Below, piece by piece: positions 1 to 7,554 of a stretch of 19,448 nucleotides of DNA; the first letter of the stretch is position 1; every line of letters starts with the position of its first letter. The stretch spans positions 1 through 19,448 of the forward strand of contig DUKF01000123.1 in NCBI GenBank assembly GCA_013329455.1, given 5' to 3'. The position numbers and the translations under genes were made by a program. This stretch comes from Methanotrichaceae archaeon (lineage in GTDB: Archaea > Halobacteriota > Methanosarcinia > Methanotrichales > Methanotrichaceae). Below the pieces are notes generated by a model. The model was given only the letters and a program-made list of their open reading frames with translations, was not told the DNA's origin and did no database searches.

Positions 1-24
1 CGGGGTATTCAATTCAAAGTAAAC

Positions 25-72
25 TCAGAAACGAAAAGAAAGAACGAAAGAAACAAAAGCGAAAAAAGAGAA
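25..72 (-). terminator. U-rich terminator of the tubulin-like operon
   Basis: Read on the minus strand, the sequence just after the stop codon at 84 is a long pyrimidine tract with several runs of three to six T and no clear hairpin. Archaeal RNA polymerase terminates at U-rich tracts of this kind. It fits the end of the five-gene operon. The call rests only on composition and position. Confidence 0.5.
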
Positions 73-83
73 CTGACGGACCG

Positions 84-668
84 CTAAGCCTCCGCCATCC
101 TCTTCGCCCTATCTTTCTCCGCCAGGAGGACGTTCTCGTTCAGCACCTCGCAGGCGTTCTTGTTCTTCCACCAGGCCCACCTACCCTCCCCCAGAGCGTC
201 TGAGGCTTCGTAGATGTCCGCAAACTCCTGGTCGTATACGGCGTACTCGGGGTTCAGGGGCACCATCGACCGGCCTCCGCCCTCCGAAAAGGAGGGGTCA
301 ACCTTGACGACCTCGCCCTTCTCGTTCTTCACAAGAAGCCAGACGTGATCATCGCCCTTGCCGGCGAAATCCTCGGCGTAGGCGAAAGAGACGTCAAATC
401 CGTGGCTCTTGAAATACCACTCGTAAAAGGCGGCCTTCTCGAAGACGTCGAGATCAGTGGCGTAGCTTTTGATGGAGCTGCTGTACCTGATCACTTCATC
501 GGGGTTCTGGACGTCGGCAGGCTTCAGCTCCAGATAATAGGGGTCCGGTATATCTTTTCCGCAGAAGTCGCCGCCGAGGGTTCCGTCCCGCCCCCCATCG
601 CCATGCAAGAGCGCATAACCCCCAATCAGGACCAGACCGACCACGATGAAGATCCACTTATTCGCCAG
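84..668 (-). CDS. Membrane-anchored transglutaminase-like protein, probably inactive
   Basis: Last gene of the tubulin-like operon; 194 aa if translation starts at the CTG at 668. That start has AGGAGG at 682-677, 8 nt upstream, and gives an N-terminus (MANKWIFIVVGL...) with a Lys before a single hydrophobic segment of about residues 5-23, a good signal anchor. The next in-frame standard start, GTG at 644, has no ribosome site and cuts into the hydrophobic segment. The rest would lie outside the membrane. Around residues 72-124 there is an E-x-A-A-F-Y-E-W helix followed by D-H-V-W-L-L-V and V-D-P, which resembles the transglutaminase/papain-like core with His108 and Asp124. The nucleophile Cys expected before the helix is absent (DVFEKAA), so it may be a binding rather than catalytic domain. 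The fold call is tentative; the gene itself is well supported by its frame and operon position. Confidence 0.72.
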   Translation of the reverse strand: MANKWIFIVVGLVLIGGYALLHGDGGRDGTLGGDFCGKDIPDPYYLELKPADVQNPDEVIRYSSSIKSYATDLDVFEKAAFYEWYFKSHGFDVSFAYAEDFAGKGDDHVWLLVKNEKGEVVKVDPSFSEGGGRSMVPLNPEYAVYDQEFADIYEASDALGEGRWAWWKNKNACEVLNENVLLAEKDRAKRMAEA

Positions 669-676
669 ATTTTCGT

Positions 677-682
677 CCTCCT
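677..682 (-). promoter_or_regulatory. Shine-Dalgarno site that supports a CTG start
   Basis: The minus strand carries AGGAGG in the 27-nt gap after the stop of the tubulin-like gene. It lies 8 nt before a CTG codon at 668, and no ATG, GTG or TTG is in frame within normal range. It is the strongest ribosome site in this gap and decides the start of the last operon gene. Confidence 0.6.
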
Positions 683-695
683 GTTCGCTACAGGT

Positions 696-2246
696 TCAAA
701 TGCCCCGTTCCGTGAGGATTCTACTGACCTCGTCCTCCACAAGCCTGCGAATTTCCTCATCGTCGGCCTTTCGCCCGCCGCTCCGGTGTGGCTCGTGAAC
801 ACCGGAATCCCGGCTCGACGACCTCTCGAAGATGTTACGCTCGTTTAGGAAGAAGGGCTTCTCTCCTTTCTCGATCCTGAGAAGACTCTCCTTTAACCGC
901 TCCTGGATCCCATCATCCCCGTAGAAGTAATCCTCGATGGCCCTTTTCGTCAGGTCCGGCATCCCCTCTGCGACCAGGTTGCTCTCAGGATCGTTCATGT
1001 ACTTGAGGCCCATCCTGATCACTCTGTGAAGACGATGCTCGAGGTTTCCCTTCACCTCGCATCCCCTCTCCTCTCCATAGGGGTTTCTGAGCAGGATCAG
1101 GATTTCGTCCCAATGGTTCTCACCCAGCTTCCTCCAAGGCTCAATCCTCTCTTCAGCAAGTCCCGTGTGCCTCGCAACCGCCCTCACGATCTCGTCGAGA
1201 CCCACGAACCCTCTGGTGAAGACATAAGCCCTCTCGGCCTTCCCTGGATCGCACTCGAAGAGCCTCCCCTCGGAGAGAGCCTTTTTAACGAGATTCTCCT
1301 CAGGTTCCTTTTGCCTCTTCTCCCGGTGGTAGCAGGGAACCAGGACGGGGGGCCGGTCCAGCCCCTCTGTGAACTTCTCCCGCATCGCAACGCTCGGCGG
1401 GTCCTCCCTGGGATAGTGGCGGCCAGCAACAAAAGGCCTCATCGCCTGGTGAATGTAGGCATCAATGGTGGAATAGTCCTGGCCGAACTTCTCGACCATG
1501 ATCTGATTGTCGATCAGGATCACCCCATCCACACCCACTCCGACTCTTTTGGTCATCAGATCGTACAGAGAGATAGTGGCCCCAAGATCCCTCTTCGCCT
1601 CCTTTGCTCTCTGCTGAGAGTCCACCCCCTCTTCGGTAAGCACTCCCAGGACGAAGACGGGATATGCAGGCCTCTCCCCCCGGATGTACCTTGTGATCGG
1701 GTTGACAAAGCCGGTCCCAGTACCGCCGCCGAGAGACACTATGAAGAGGATCCCGTCGCACATCTCCGATCCGTTGTTATTGTTGTTGTCCTTGAGGGCT
1801 GCAAGAGTAGTGTAAGGCCGTATCTGATCCCAGGCAGCTCTGAGTATGGGGTTTTCCGACTCGTGTTCTGAGAGGGCGGTGCGTTTTACGTCTTCGTCGC
1901 TCTCGAATATCTCGAAGACGGCCTTCAGAAACTCGGCCTGCCTCATGAACCCCTGCTTTTTGACATCGTACCCGTAACGGTCCACGATCAACTTCGAAGT
2001 CTTGGATTTGGAGGCGATGACGTCATGAGGTATGAAAAAGCCAGGATAGCGTCCTCCCTCAAGAGAGCCGAAGAAGTCCTGGTTTTCGGTCTCCTGGACA
2101 TCGGCCTCAAGCCAGAGGCCCTTCACACCACCGAAAGAGACGTGCTCGCCCAGAGACTTCTTCAGCAGAGTGACATCCTGATTTTTGAGGAAACTCTCTG
2201 CCAGATGTCCTCCACAACCCCCGATTCCGACAATACATAGCCTCAT
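696..2246 (-). CDS. Tubulin/FtsZ-superfamily GTPase-like protein
   Basis: 516 aa. The N-terminus MRLCIVGIGGCGG is the nucleotide-binding first strand and T1 loop of the tubulin/FtsZ fold. The signature GGGTGTG (T4 phosphate loop) lies at residues 173-179 after a hydrophobic strand ILFIVSL. Other fitting elements are PVFVLGVLT (196-204), a T6-like VILIDNQ (242-248) and an acidic D257/D262 pair where the T7 loop would lie. The protein is longer than FtsZ, with insertions including a run of five Asn (154-158) and a charged tail ending in an amphipathic helix. It is not FtsZ1/FtsZ2 or CetZ by eye; the closest class I know is the tubulin-like (Tubulin_2/FtsZl) group proposed for membrane remodelling. 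The start ATG overlaps the upstream stop as ATGA, with GGAGG about 6 nt before it. An in-frame ATG 36 nt further upstream lies inside the preceding gene and is not preferred. It is the only predicted cytoplasmic protein in its operon. Confidence 0.85.
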   Translation of the reverse strand: MRLCIVGIGGCGGHLAESFLKNQDVTLLKKSLGEHVSFGGVKGLWLEADVQETENQDFFGSLEGGRYPGFFIPHDVIASKSKTSKLIVDRYGYDVKKQGFMRQAEFLKAVFEIFESDEDVKRTALSEHESENPILRAAWDQIRPYTTLAALKDNNNNNGSEMCDGILFIVSLGGGTGTGFVNPITRYIRGERPAYPVFVLGVLTEEGVDSQQRAKEAKRDLGATISLYDLMTKRVGVGVDGVILIDNQIMVEKFGQDYSTIDAYIHQAMRPFVAGRHYPREDPPSVAMREKFTEGLDRPPVLVPCYHREKRQKEPEENLVKKALSEGRLFECDPGKAERAYVFTRGFVGLDEIVRAVARHTGLAEERIEPWRKLGENHWDEILILLRNPYGEERGCEVKGNLEHRLHRVIRMGLKYMNDPESNLVAEGMPDLTKRAIEDYFYGDDGIQERLKESLLRIEKGEKPFFLNERNIFERSSSRDSGVHEPHRSGGRKADDEEIRRLVEDEVSRILTERGI

Positions 2247-2860
2247 CTCATCCCTCCCAAGGCCTCGGCGTAGATCGGCCACAACAGCGCCAACTCAGAG
2301 GCGAAGAGGGCCAGAAAGGCCACAATTCTCGAACCCAGGTCCACCTGGGGAAATATCGTCCCCTGCTGGACGGATAGAACGATGGAGATCGCAAGCAAGG
2401 GCACTGTGAGCATTATGGCGGCCTTCATATTTCTCGACAGCTCGTAATAGCCGTAAAGCTCCTTTGGGATAAAGGCGGCCGCAACGAGAGTCAAAAGCAG
2501 CACCATAATCCCAAAGGTCGCAAAACCCAGGGGACCTGAAGCGAGGGTGGGAACCTGGTAGTAGTTGTACCGGGAAAAGATCTCGGGCGTCAGGAAGTAG
2601 AAGTAGGCGAAGGCCGCGAAGAGGAGCATCCAAGCGGTTACGGCCCCAGCATTGAAGTTCGAACCCTGGCGGGTGAACATCTCCTCGCGAAGTTCGTCCC
2701 CAGATATCTCGCCGCCGTTGGTGGTGGCTGCAACCCTCCGGTAAGTCCTTTCCATGTTCAGCTTGTGGAGCGCCACTCCCAGGGCCAAAAGCAGAACGAA
2801 GAGCCCAAGGCCCAGAAGGCCATTCGAAGAGACGACGATGAGGGCGTCCAATACGCTCAT
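2243..2860 (-). CDS. Five-pass membrane protein of the tubulin-like operon
   Basis: 205 aa with five clear hydrophobic segments at about residues 8-31, 71-91, 108-130, 147-165 and 176-197. A basic, hydrophilic loop (32-70, with NMERTYRR) follows the first segment and would be cytoplasmic by the positive-inside rule, a plausible contact site for the tubulin-like protein encoded next. I recognise no enzymatic motif and no known family. It overlaps both neighbours by 4 nt (ATGA at 2857-2860 and at 2243-2246), and GGAGG lies about 10 nt before its ATG, so it is translated with the surface-protein gene before it and the tubulin-like gene after it. A membrane adaptor role is inferred from position only. 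Confidence 0.85.
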   Translation of the reverse strand: MSVLDALIVVSSNGLLGLGLFVLLLALGVALHKLNMERTYRRVAATTNGGEISGDELREEMFTRQGSNFNAGAVTAWMLLFAAFAYFYFLTPEIFSRYNYYQVPTLASGPLGFATFGIMVLLLTLVAAAFIPKELYGYYELSRNMKAAIMLTVPLLAISIVLSVQQGTIFPQVDLGSRIVAFLALFASELALLWPIYAEALGGMR

Positions 2861-4284
2861 CTGTAAAGCCTCCTTTCAATCACGATCCCAACGGCCAGAG
2901 CCGCCAGCAGAACTGCGAGGATGTTTGCGACCGTCACTTTCGAGTATATCGGATATTTGACAATTTTCCGGTTGATCCCATCTCCAGATATGCCACCGGT
3001 CGACTCTCTGGAGTTTTGGTCCGTCGCCGAGTACTTGAAGTAATAGGTGAAGCTCTGGTTGGCGTCGGAGACGTCGAAGGGTCGAAGATCGAAGAGGACA
3101 TCCTGCGCATCCTCAGAAGTGTTTATGGTCTTGGTCACCTGATACCTGTTCGGATGAGACGGCGTGCTGGTGTAAAGGTCTATTCTCAGGTTACTTATCT
3201 CCGGGTTCTTCACCTTGAGGCTGAACCTGTAGTCCTGCCACCAGTATCGGTTTTCGTCTGCGGGCTCGACATCAGGGTCCGAGACGAATATTTTTGGGCT
3301 CGGGAAAAGGTAAGGTCCTGAAAATATCTCCGTACTGTTGCCATTGAGACCGTCGCCGTAGGTGTAGAAATAAGAAAAGTTCTTTCCAGCATCGCCCTCA
3401 CCAAAGAAGCCATATTGGCTGGCGACGAAGGTCGCGTTCGTCCCAGACTTCGCGTCTTGGGTCTCGTTCCTGAGCTCCCTTTTCTGGTCGTCGAGGACGT
3501 GGAGGGTCACGTTAATCATGTCTCCATCGGTGTCGACGAACCGGGCTTCGTACCGGATCGGATCGTTGTACCTGGCCCTGGGCGGGTCAACCCTGATGCT
3601 GCTCTCGTCAACTTCGGGAGGGCTGTTGACCAAGTCCAGCTCGAGGGCACTGTAGTAATCGTCTCGCTGGTAGGGCTTGCCGTACATGGTGTCAGTGTGG
3701 TATGTGCTGTGCATATCGTTGAACCATATGCGGAAGGTAGCGTTTCCCACCTCCCTCGAATCGACGAAGGGGGTTATGCCAGACCAGTCCCTAGTGGTGA
3801 CGTTGTTCTTTTCGGAATACTCATTGGCGAGGATCACCCTCTGAGACCCAACTCTCGTGAAGTTGTCCTCACCGGGACCTTTCGCCTCAAGCCAGAGGTA
3901 AACGTCCGACCGGACCTCGATGGGGTTGTCGTTCTCCACCCAGGCGTAGATCTCAAGCTCGTCGTTCCTGGTGATATCGGTCTTGTTTGAAGGGTACCAA
4001 ATCAGGACCGTGGGTACAGTGTAGTCCTTGGGCGGGACGAAGGGTATGTGGAGGAGCTTTTTCATGTACTCATACTCATCGGGGTCATCCTGCTTCCACT
4101 TCTCCAGGTTCCCGATCATGTCATCCAGATCCAGTTTGACGATCTTCTTGCCCCCGCTCTTCGTTACAGAGTCACCGCCGCCACCGGTGGACCCGCTGGG
4201 TCCGCCGGGCCCCTCGGCGGCATAGGCTGATCCCAGAAGATAGAGAAAAATAAGTAAAAATATTACCATCGATCTTCTTTTCAT
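2857..4284 (-). CDS. Anchored surface protein with Ig-like repeats
   Basis: 475 aa. A signal peptide (residues 1-22, ending AYA) is followed by a Gly-rich linker at about 24-37, beta-rich extracellular domains, and a C-terminal transmembrane helix at about 451-469 followed by a short basic tail ERRLYR. So it is a single-pass protein facing outwards. Two Ig-like units start near 230 and 330; they show the Y-x-Y/F strand pattern and the phrase GPYLFPSPKI, similar to GP-E-I-V in the partner gene. There are eleven N-x-S/T sequons (for example NKT, NFT, NVT, NAT), so heavy N-glycosylation is likely. It overlaps its neighbours by 4 nt at each end (ATGA). It is probably an S-layer-linked or sheath-linked receptor, or a scaffold linking the outside to the operon's membrane protein. 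No specific ligand can be named. Confidence 0.85.
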   Translation of the reverse strand: MKRRSMVIFLLIFLYLLGSAYAAEGPGGPSGSTGGGGDSVTKSGGKKIVKLDLDDMIGNLEKWKQDDPDEYEYMKKLLHIPFVPPKDYTVPTVLIWYPSNKTDITRNDELEIYAWVENDNPIEVRSDVYLWLEAKGPGEDNFTRVGSQRVILANEYSEKNNVTTRDWSGITPFVDSREVGNATFRIWFNDMHSTYHTDTMYGKPYQRDDYYSALELDLVNSPPEVDESSIRVDPPRARYNDPIRYEARFVDTDGDMINVTLHVLDDQKRELRNETQDAKSGTNATFVASQYGFFGEGDAGKNFSYFYTYGDGLNGNSTEIFSGPYLFPSPKIFVSDPDVEPADENRYWWQDYRFSLKVKNPEISNLRIDLYTSTPSHPNRYQVTKTINTSEDAQDVLFDLRPFDVSDANQSFTYYFKYSATDQNSRESTGGISGDGINRKIVKYPIYSKVTVANILAVLLAALAVGIVIERRLYR

Positions 4285-6266
4285 GCCTCGGCTCCCGCCT
4301 CTTCTTCGAATCTGATATCAACCTCGTAGAATCTGTATCCAGGTTTGTTATCCCAGACCAGCCTCTTCCAGCTAGATCCAGAAGTGTAGCGCTTCCAATC
4401 CTCCAGGTTATTCCAGTTATCGTTATCACTGGAGTGAATCAGATCGGCGGTCAGGTTGACGCTTCCGTTCACCCAGGCTACGTAGTTATACCGACCAGGA
4501 CTGACGTCCTCATAGTCCAGGTTTTTGTACATAGCCACGATCTCGGGTCCTTGGAATACCTCCGTATCGACGCCGTTTATCAGGAACTTGTATTTTGCGT
4601 CTCCAAGGAACTCGACGTCGGTGAAGGGCTTGACCACCCAGGATACGTTCCCATTAGAAGGATCATACTGTTTGCGTTCGCCTATAGTCTTCCACACGGA
4701 GTTTGGCGCCTTGACCAGGAGTTCCACCCAAAGCTCTTCCTTATCTTCAGCCACATCCTCTACATTTTCGATTTGGATCGTGTAAGTGTACCTATTGAGG
4801 TTGTTGTTTTCGGGGAAGACCTGCATAATGCCTCTGGCTGGAGTGACAATTCCCGTGATCGACTCTTTGACGAGGTTTGGCCCCTGGTAAATTGTGGGGG
4901 GTGAAGCCACGCGTATGAACCTGTAGCTGACGTTGCCGGCGACGTCATCGTCGAAGAATACGTTCCTCCAGCTGATCCGAGGTTCGCCATTGTAGGTGGC
5001 GATCCCCTGAGACCTCCATATGGAGGAGCTCGGCTCGCTCGTCTGAAGCTCGATGTCACAAACAGGAAGGGCCGTGTTTACGTCCACAGAATAAGTATAC
5101 CGAGCAACTGTGCTGCCCCTGTCCGGAGTGACGGCGGCGTTCTCATACTTTATCAGGACGATCTCGGGCCCCAGGTACACTCTCTTCTCATCCTCGCGAC
5201 TGGTACCCAGGGGGCTCTCAGACTCGGGGTAGTAGAAGCTGAAGTAGTATGAGCTGGTTCCCTCTGAACCGATCGTCTCGCTTGGCATGACGCCAGTCCA
5301 TTCCATCGTCTGCCAGCGAGTGGCGTTTCTGTACCTCTTCTTCTCAACGAGCTTGAACAGGTTTTGATCTATGTCCCATATGTTCAATCCCACGTCCAGA
5401 TTCTTTGAGCCCTTGAAATCGAGAGCGTAAGTGAAGGGTGTGCCCGAAAAGCCGTCCACAGGATCGACGCTGGAGTTTTTGTATTCATAATCCACCGGCC
5501 AGAATGGCCCTTCGAAGGCCTCGGTCTGCTTTCGTCCAACGAACCTGTAGTGGGCCTTGATGAAGTCGAAGTCAAGGGAGACGTTGTCCCACCTCAAAGT
5601 CTGCCAGGCGCCGATGTTGGTATAGTTCAGGCTCCCGCAGTCCTTCCAGGGGCCGATCACCTCTGGCGCCGTCTGGAGCGTCACCATATCCCCCGCGCTC
5701 GAGAATACGTCGATCCGATAGTTGTAAAGGGTCTCGTTGGTGCCCATCTTCGGGGAGACTTCGGCGTTCTTGTAGACGGTGATCATCTTGATCAGGGCGG
5801 GCTGGCCGTCGTAGCCCTCCATGGTCACCGGATCTCCGACGAGGGGGGTGATAACCGCGCGGTACCATCCCTTCTCCCAGGTGCTGGTCTCGTTCTCATC
5901 AGAGGCCCATTTACTGAAAGAGCCGCGGCTCATCTCCGGCGACCTGAAGTTGACGTCGAACTTGACATCTTGAGACGAGTGGGCCGTGAGGCTAATGTCT
6001 TCTGTGTACTTTTTTGAGGCAGTGTAATCGGTGTAGTCGGGTCCTACCTCCATCTCCACCTCGTAACGCATGGGACAGGTCATCGTATTTGTCAGGTGGA
6101 CTTTATAGACGATAGGCTGGTTAACGTTGAAGGGCATCTTAGCGTTGCCGACCTGCTGAAAGCTCATCGAAGCTTCAGACTGACCAAGAGCGGGAGGCAG
6201 AATTAGTGTGACAACGACAAAAACGAGTAGCGCGCATTTTGGATATCTCAAGCTTTCACGACCCAC
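4281..6266 (-). CDS. Large secreted protein of about five Ig-like repeats
   Basis: 661 aa from a GTG start, or 656 aa from TTG at 6251. The TTG form begins MRYPKCALLVF, which is a cleaner signal peptide, and has GGTGG about 11 nt upstream. The signal peptide ends near residue 29 (ALGQ). After an N-terminal domain (30-165) come repeats at about 167-265, 266-375, 376-470, 471-590 and a partial one at 590-655. Each repeat opens with V-x-P-x-x-G, then Y-x-Y-x-(I/V)-x-V, a W-x-x-L/M-x-W pair, Y-x-F and finally (F/Y)-x-G-P-(E/N). There are about ten N-glycosylation sequons. No C-terminal membrane segment or sortase-like signal is visible, so it is probably held at the surface by the anchored 475-aa partner. 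It is the first gene of the operon; promoter at about 6323. Confidence 0.85.
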   Translation of the reverse strand: MGRESLRYPKCALLVFVVVTLILPPALGQSEASMSFQQVGNAKMPFNVNQPIVYKVHLTNTMTCPMRYEVEMEVGPDYTDYTASKKYTEDISLTAHSSQDVKFDVNFRSPEMSRGSFSKWASDENETSTWEKGWYRAVITPLVGDPVTMEGYDGQPALIKMITVYKNAEVSPKMGTNETLYNYRIDVFSSAGDMVTLQTAPEVIGPWKDCGSLNYTNIGAWQTLRWDNVSLDFDFIKAHYRFVGRKQTEAFEGPFWPVDYEYKNSSVDPVDGFSGTPFTYALDFKGSKNLDVGLNIWDIDQNLFKLVEKKRYRNATRWQTMEWTGVMPSETIGSEGTSSYYFSFYYPESESPLGTSREDEKRVYLGPEIVLIKYENAAVTPDRGSTVARYTYSVDVNTALPVCDIELQTSEPSSSIWRSQGIATYNGEPRISWRNVFFDDDVAGNVSYRFIRVASPPTIYQGPNLVKESITGIVTPARGIMQVFPENNNLNRYTYTIQIENVEDVAEDKEELWVELLVKAPNSVWKTIGERKQYDPSNGNVSWVVKPFTDVEFLGDAKYKFLINGVDTEVFQGPEIVAMYKNLDYEDVSPGRYNYVAWVNGSVNLTADLIHSSDNDNWNNLEDWKRYTSGSSWKRLVWDNKPGYRFYEVDIRFEEEAGAEA

Positions 6267-6318
6267 CTAAATTCTGAGATTATTTCTGAAATTACCCCTA
6301 AGGTCTTAAGAGATGTCT

Positions 6319-6327
6319 CTATTAAAT
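6319..6327 (-). promoter_or_regulatory. TATA box for the tubulin-like operon
   Basis: The minus strand reads CATTTAATAG here. By archaeal spacing, transcription would start near 6296, leaving a leader of about 30-45 nt before the first gene. It is the only good TATA-like element between the aminotransferase gene and the operon. Confidence 0.4.
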
Positions 6328-6360
6328 GTTAACGTACGACCTGATGGGCGGCTGCCATCA

Positions 6361-6389
6361 AAAAAATGTTGACGCGGGCTTCACGCGTC
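6361..6389 (-). terminator. Hairpin plus T-run terminator overlapping a stop codon
   Basis: The minus-strand transcript has GACGCG, a 7-nt loop that starts with the TGA stop (6383-6381), then CGCGTC, followed after AACA by seven T. A perfect 6-bp stem before a U-run is a bacterial-style intrinsic terminator, here closing the aminotransferase gene with its stop codon in the loop. Confidence 0.6.
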
Positions 6390-7520
6390 GATCGCCTTGC
6401 TCGCCGCCTCAACTCCGGCACCCAGAGAAGGTATCACGCCTTCCTTCTCCAAGACCAGCTCCAGGGTCTGAACGGTCCTGAGAACGTCGGCCTCGGTGCA
6501 GGCGCCCATGGTTCCGATCCTGAATATCTTGCCCTTAAGGCTTGACTGGCCGCCGGAGACTACGACGCCACGCTTACGCATTCCTCCGCGAAGCTGGCCG
6601 TCGGTAATGCCGCTAGGCATCTTCATGGCGGTGACGGTGTTGGAGTAGTGGGTGTGCTCGTTCACCTGGGGGAATAGCTCGATCTCAAGGGCTGATGCGG
6701 CTTCTCTTACCCCATTGGCTAGCCTCGCCATCCTCGCCCGTCTCTCAGGAAAGCCCTCTTCTGAGGCCATGTGGAGCGCCTCCTGGAGGGCGTAGAAGAG
6801 GGAGACGGCCGGGGTGTAAGGCGTCTGGTTATTTCTTGACTTATCAAGGTGGGCCTTGAGGTCGGTGTAGTAGCCGCCCTTGCCGTCCTCCAGCATCTCT
6901 TCGGCCCTCTTGCCCACGGTCACCATGGCGAGGCCCGGGGGGACTGCAAGGCACTTCTGAGATCCGGTGATGGCGATGTCGACGCCCCACTCGTCGGTGA
7001 GGAACTCGTTTCCGCCTACGGAGGATATCCCGTCCACGATGAATATGGCGCCGTATTTTCGGGCGAGCTTTCCGACTTCTTTAGCGGGATTGACGATCCC
7101 GACGGAGGTCTCGTTGTGGACCATGGCGATGGCTTTTGCGCCCTCTTCAAGAACTGCCTCTATCCGGTCCAGTTCGAAGGGCGTGCCCCAGGCGAAGTCC
7201 AGGGGGACGGCGGTTCCGTACCGGTCGCCCAGTTCCGTGAACCTCTCGCCGAACTTGCCGTTGGTTACGGTGACGATCTTGTCCTCTTTTCCGATGATCC
7301 CGCCAACGGCGGCCTCCATGCCGGCAGTTCCGCTACCGCTCAAGACCACGGCGTCGTTCTTCGTCTCGAAAAGCTCCTTGAGACGCGACCTGCAGTCTTC
7401 GTAGATCGTCTCGAAGTCGGCGCTTCGATGGCTGACCATAGGCTTTGACATGGTCCGGAGCACCCTCTGGGGCACCTTGACCGGCCCTGGAATCATGAGC
7501 AGTGTGTCCTCGATATCCAA
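6381..7520 (-). CDS. Class-V aminotransferase (serine-pyruvate/alanine-glyoxylate type)
   Basis: 379 aa. This is a pyridoxal-phosphate enzyme: SGSGTAGMEAA (about 61-71) binds the phosphate, Asp163 in FIVDGISSVGG contacts the pyridine N, and Lys189 in GSQKCLAVPPG forms the Schiff base. MIPGPVKVP and VSHRS near the N-terminus are typical of the alanine-glyoxylate/serine-pyruvate group. In methanogens, homologues (MJ0959 type) act as broad-specificity aspartate aminotransferases that make phosphoserine, needed for tRNA-dependent Cys synthesis. That is a plausible role here but not provable by reading. I prefer the TTG at 7520: GAGG lies 8 nt upstream, the product begins near the family start (MDIEDTLLMIPGP), and a TATA box at 7556-7563 would start transcription near 7534, downstream of the alternative GTG at 7547. 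Confidence 0.9.
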   Translation of the reverse strand: MDIEDTLLMIPGPVKVPQRVLRTMSKPMVSHRSADFETIYEDCRSRLKELFETKNDAVVLSGSGTAGMEAAVGGIIGKEDKIVTVTNGKFGERFTELGDRYGTAVPLDFAWGTPFELDRIEAVLEEGAKAIAMVHNETSVGIVNPAKEVGKLARKYGAIFIVDGISSVGGNEFLTDEWGVDIAITGSQKCLAVPPGLAMVTVGKRAEEMLEDGKGGYYTDLKAHLDKSRNNQTPYTPAVSLFYALQEALHMASEEGFPERRARMARLANGVREAASALEIELFPQVNEHTHYSNTVTAMKMPSGITDGQLRGGMRKRGVVVSGGQSSLKGKIFRIGTMGACTEADVLRTVQTLELVLEKEGVIPSLGAGVEAASKAIDA

Positions 7521-7554
7521 ATCAGATCCCTCGTCCCTTACAACCACGGGAAGT

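Noticed and set aside
345..848. 167-codon plus-strand frame
   Set aside because: It crosses the junction of two minus-strand operon genes, has no ribosome site and no recognisable motif.
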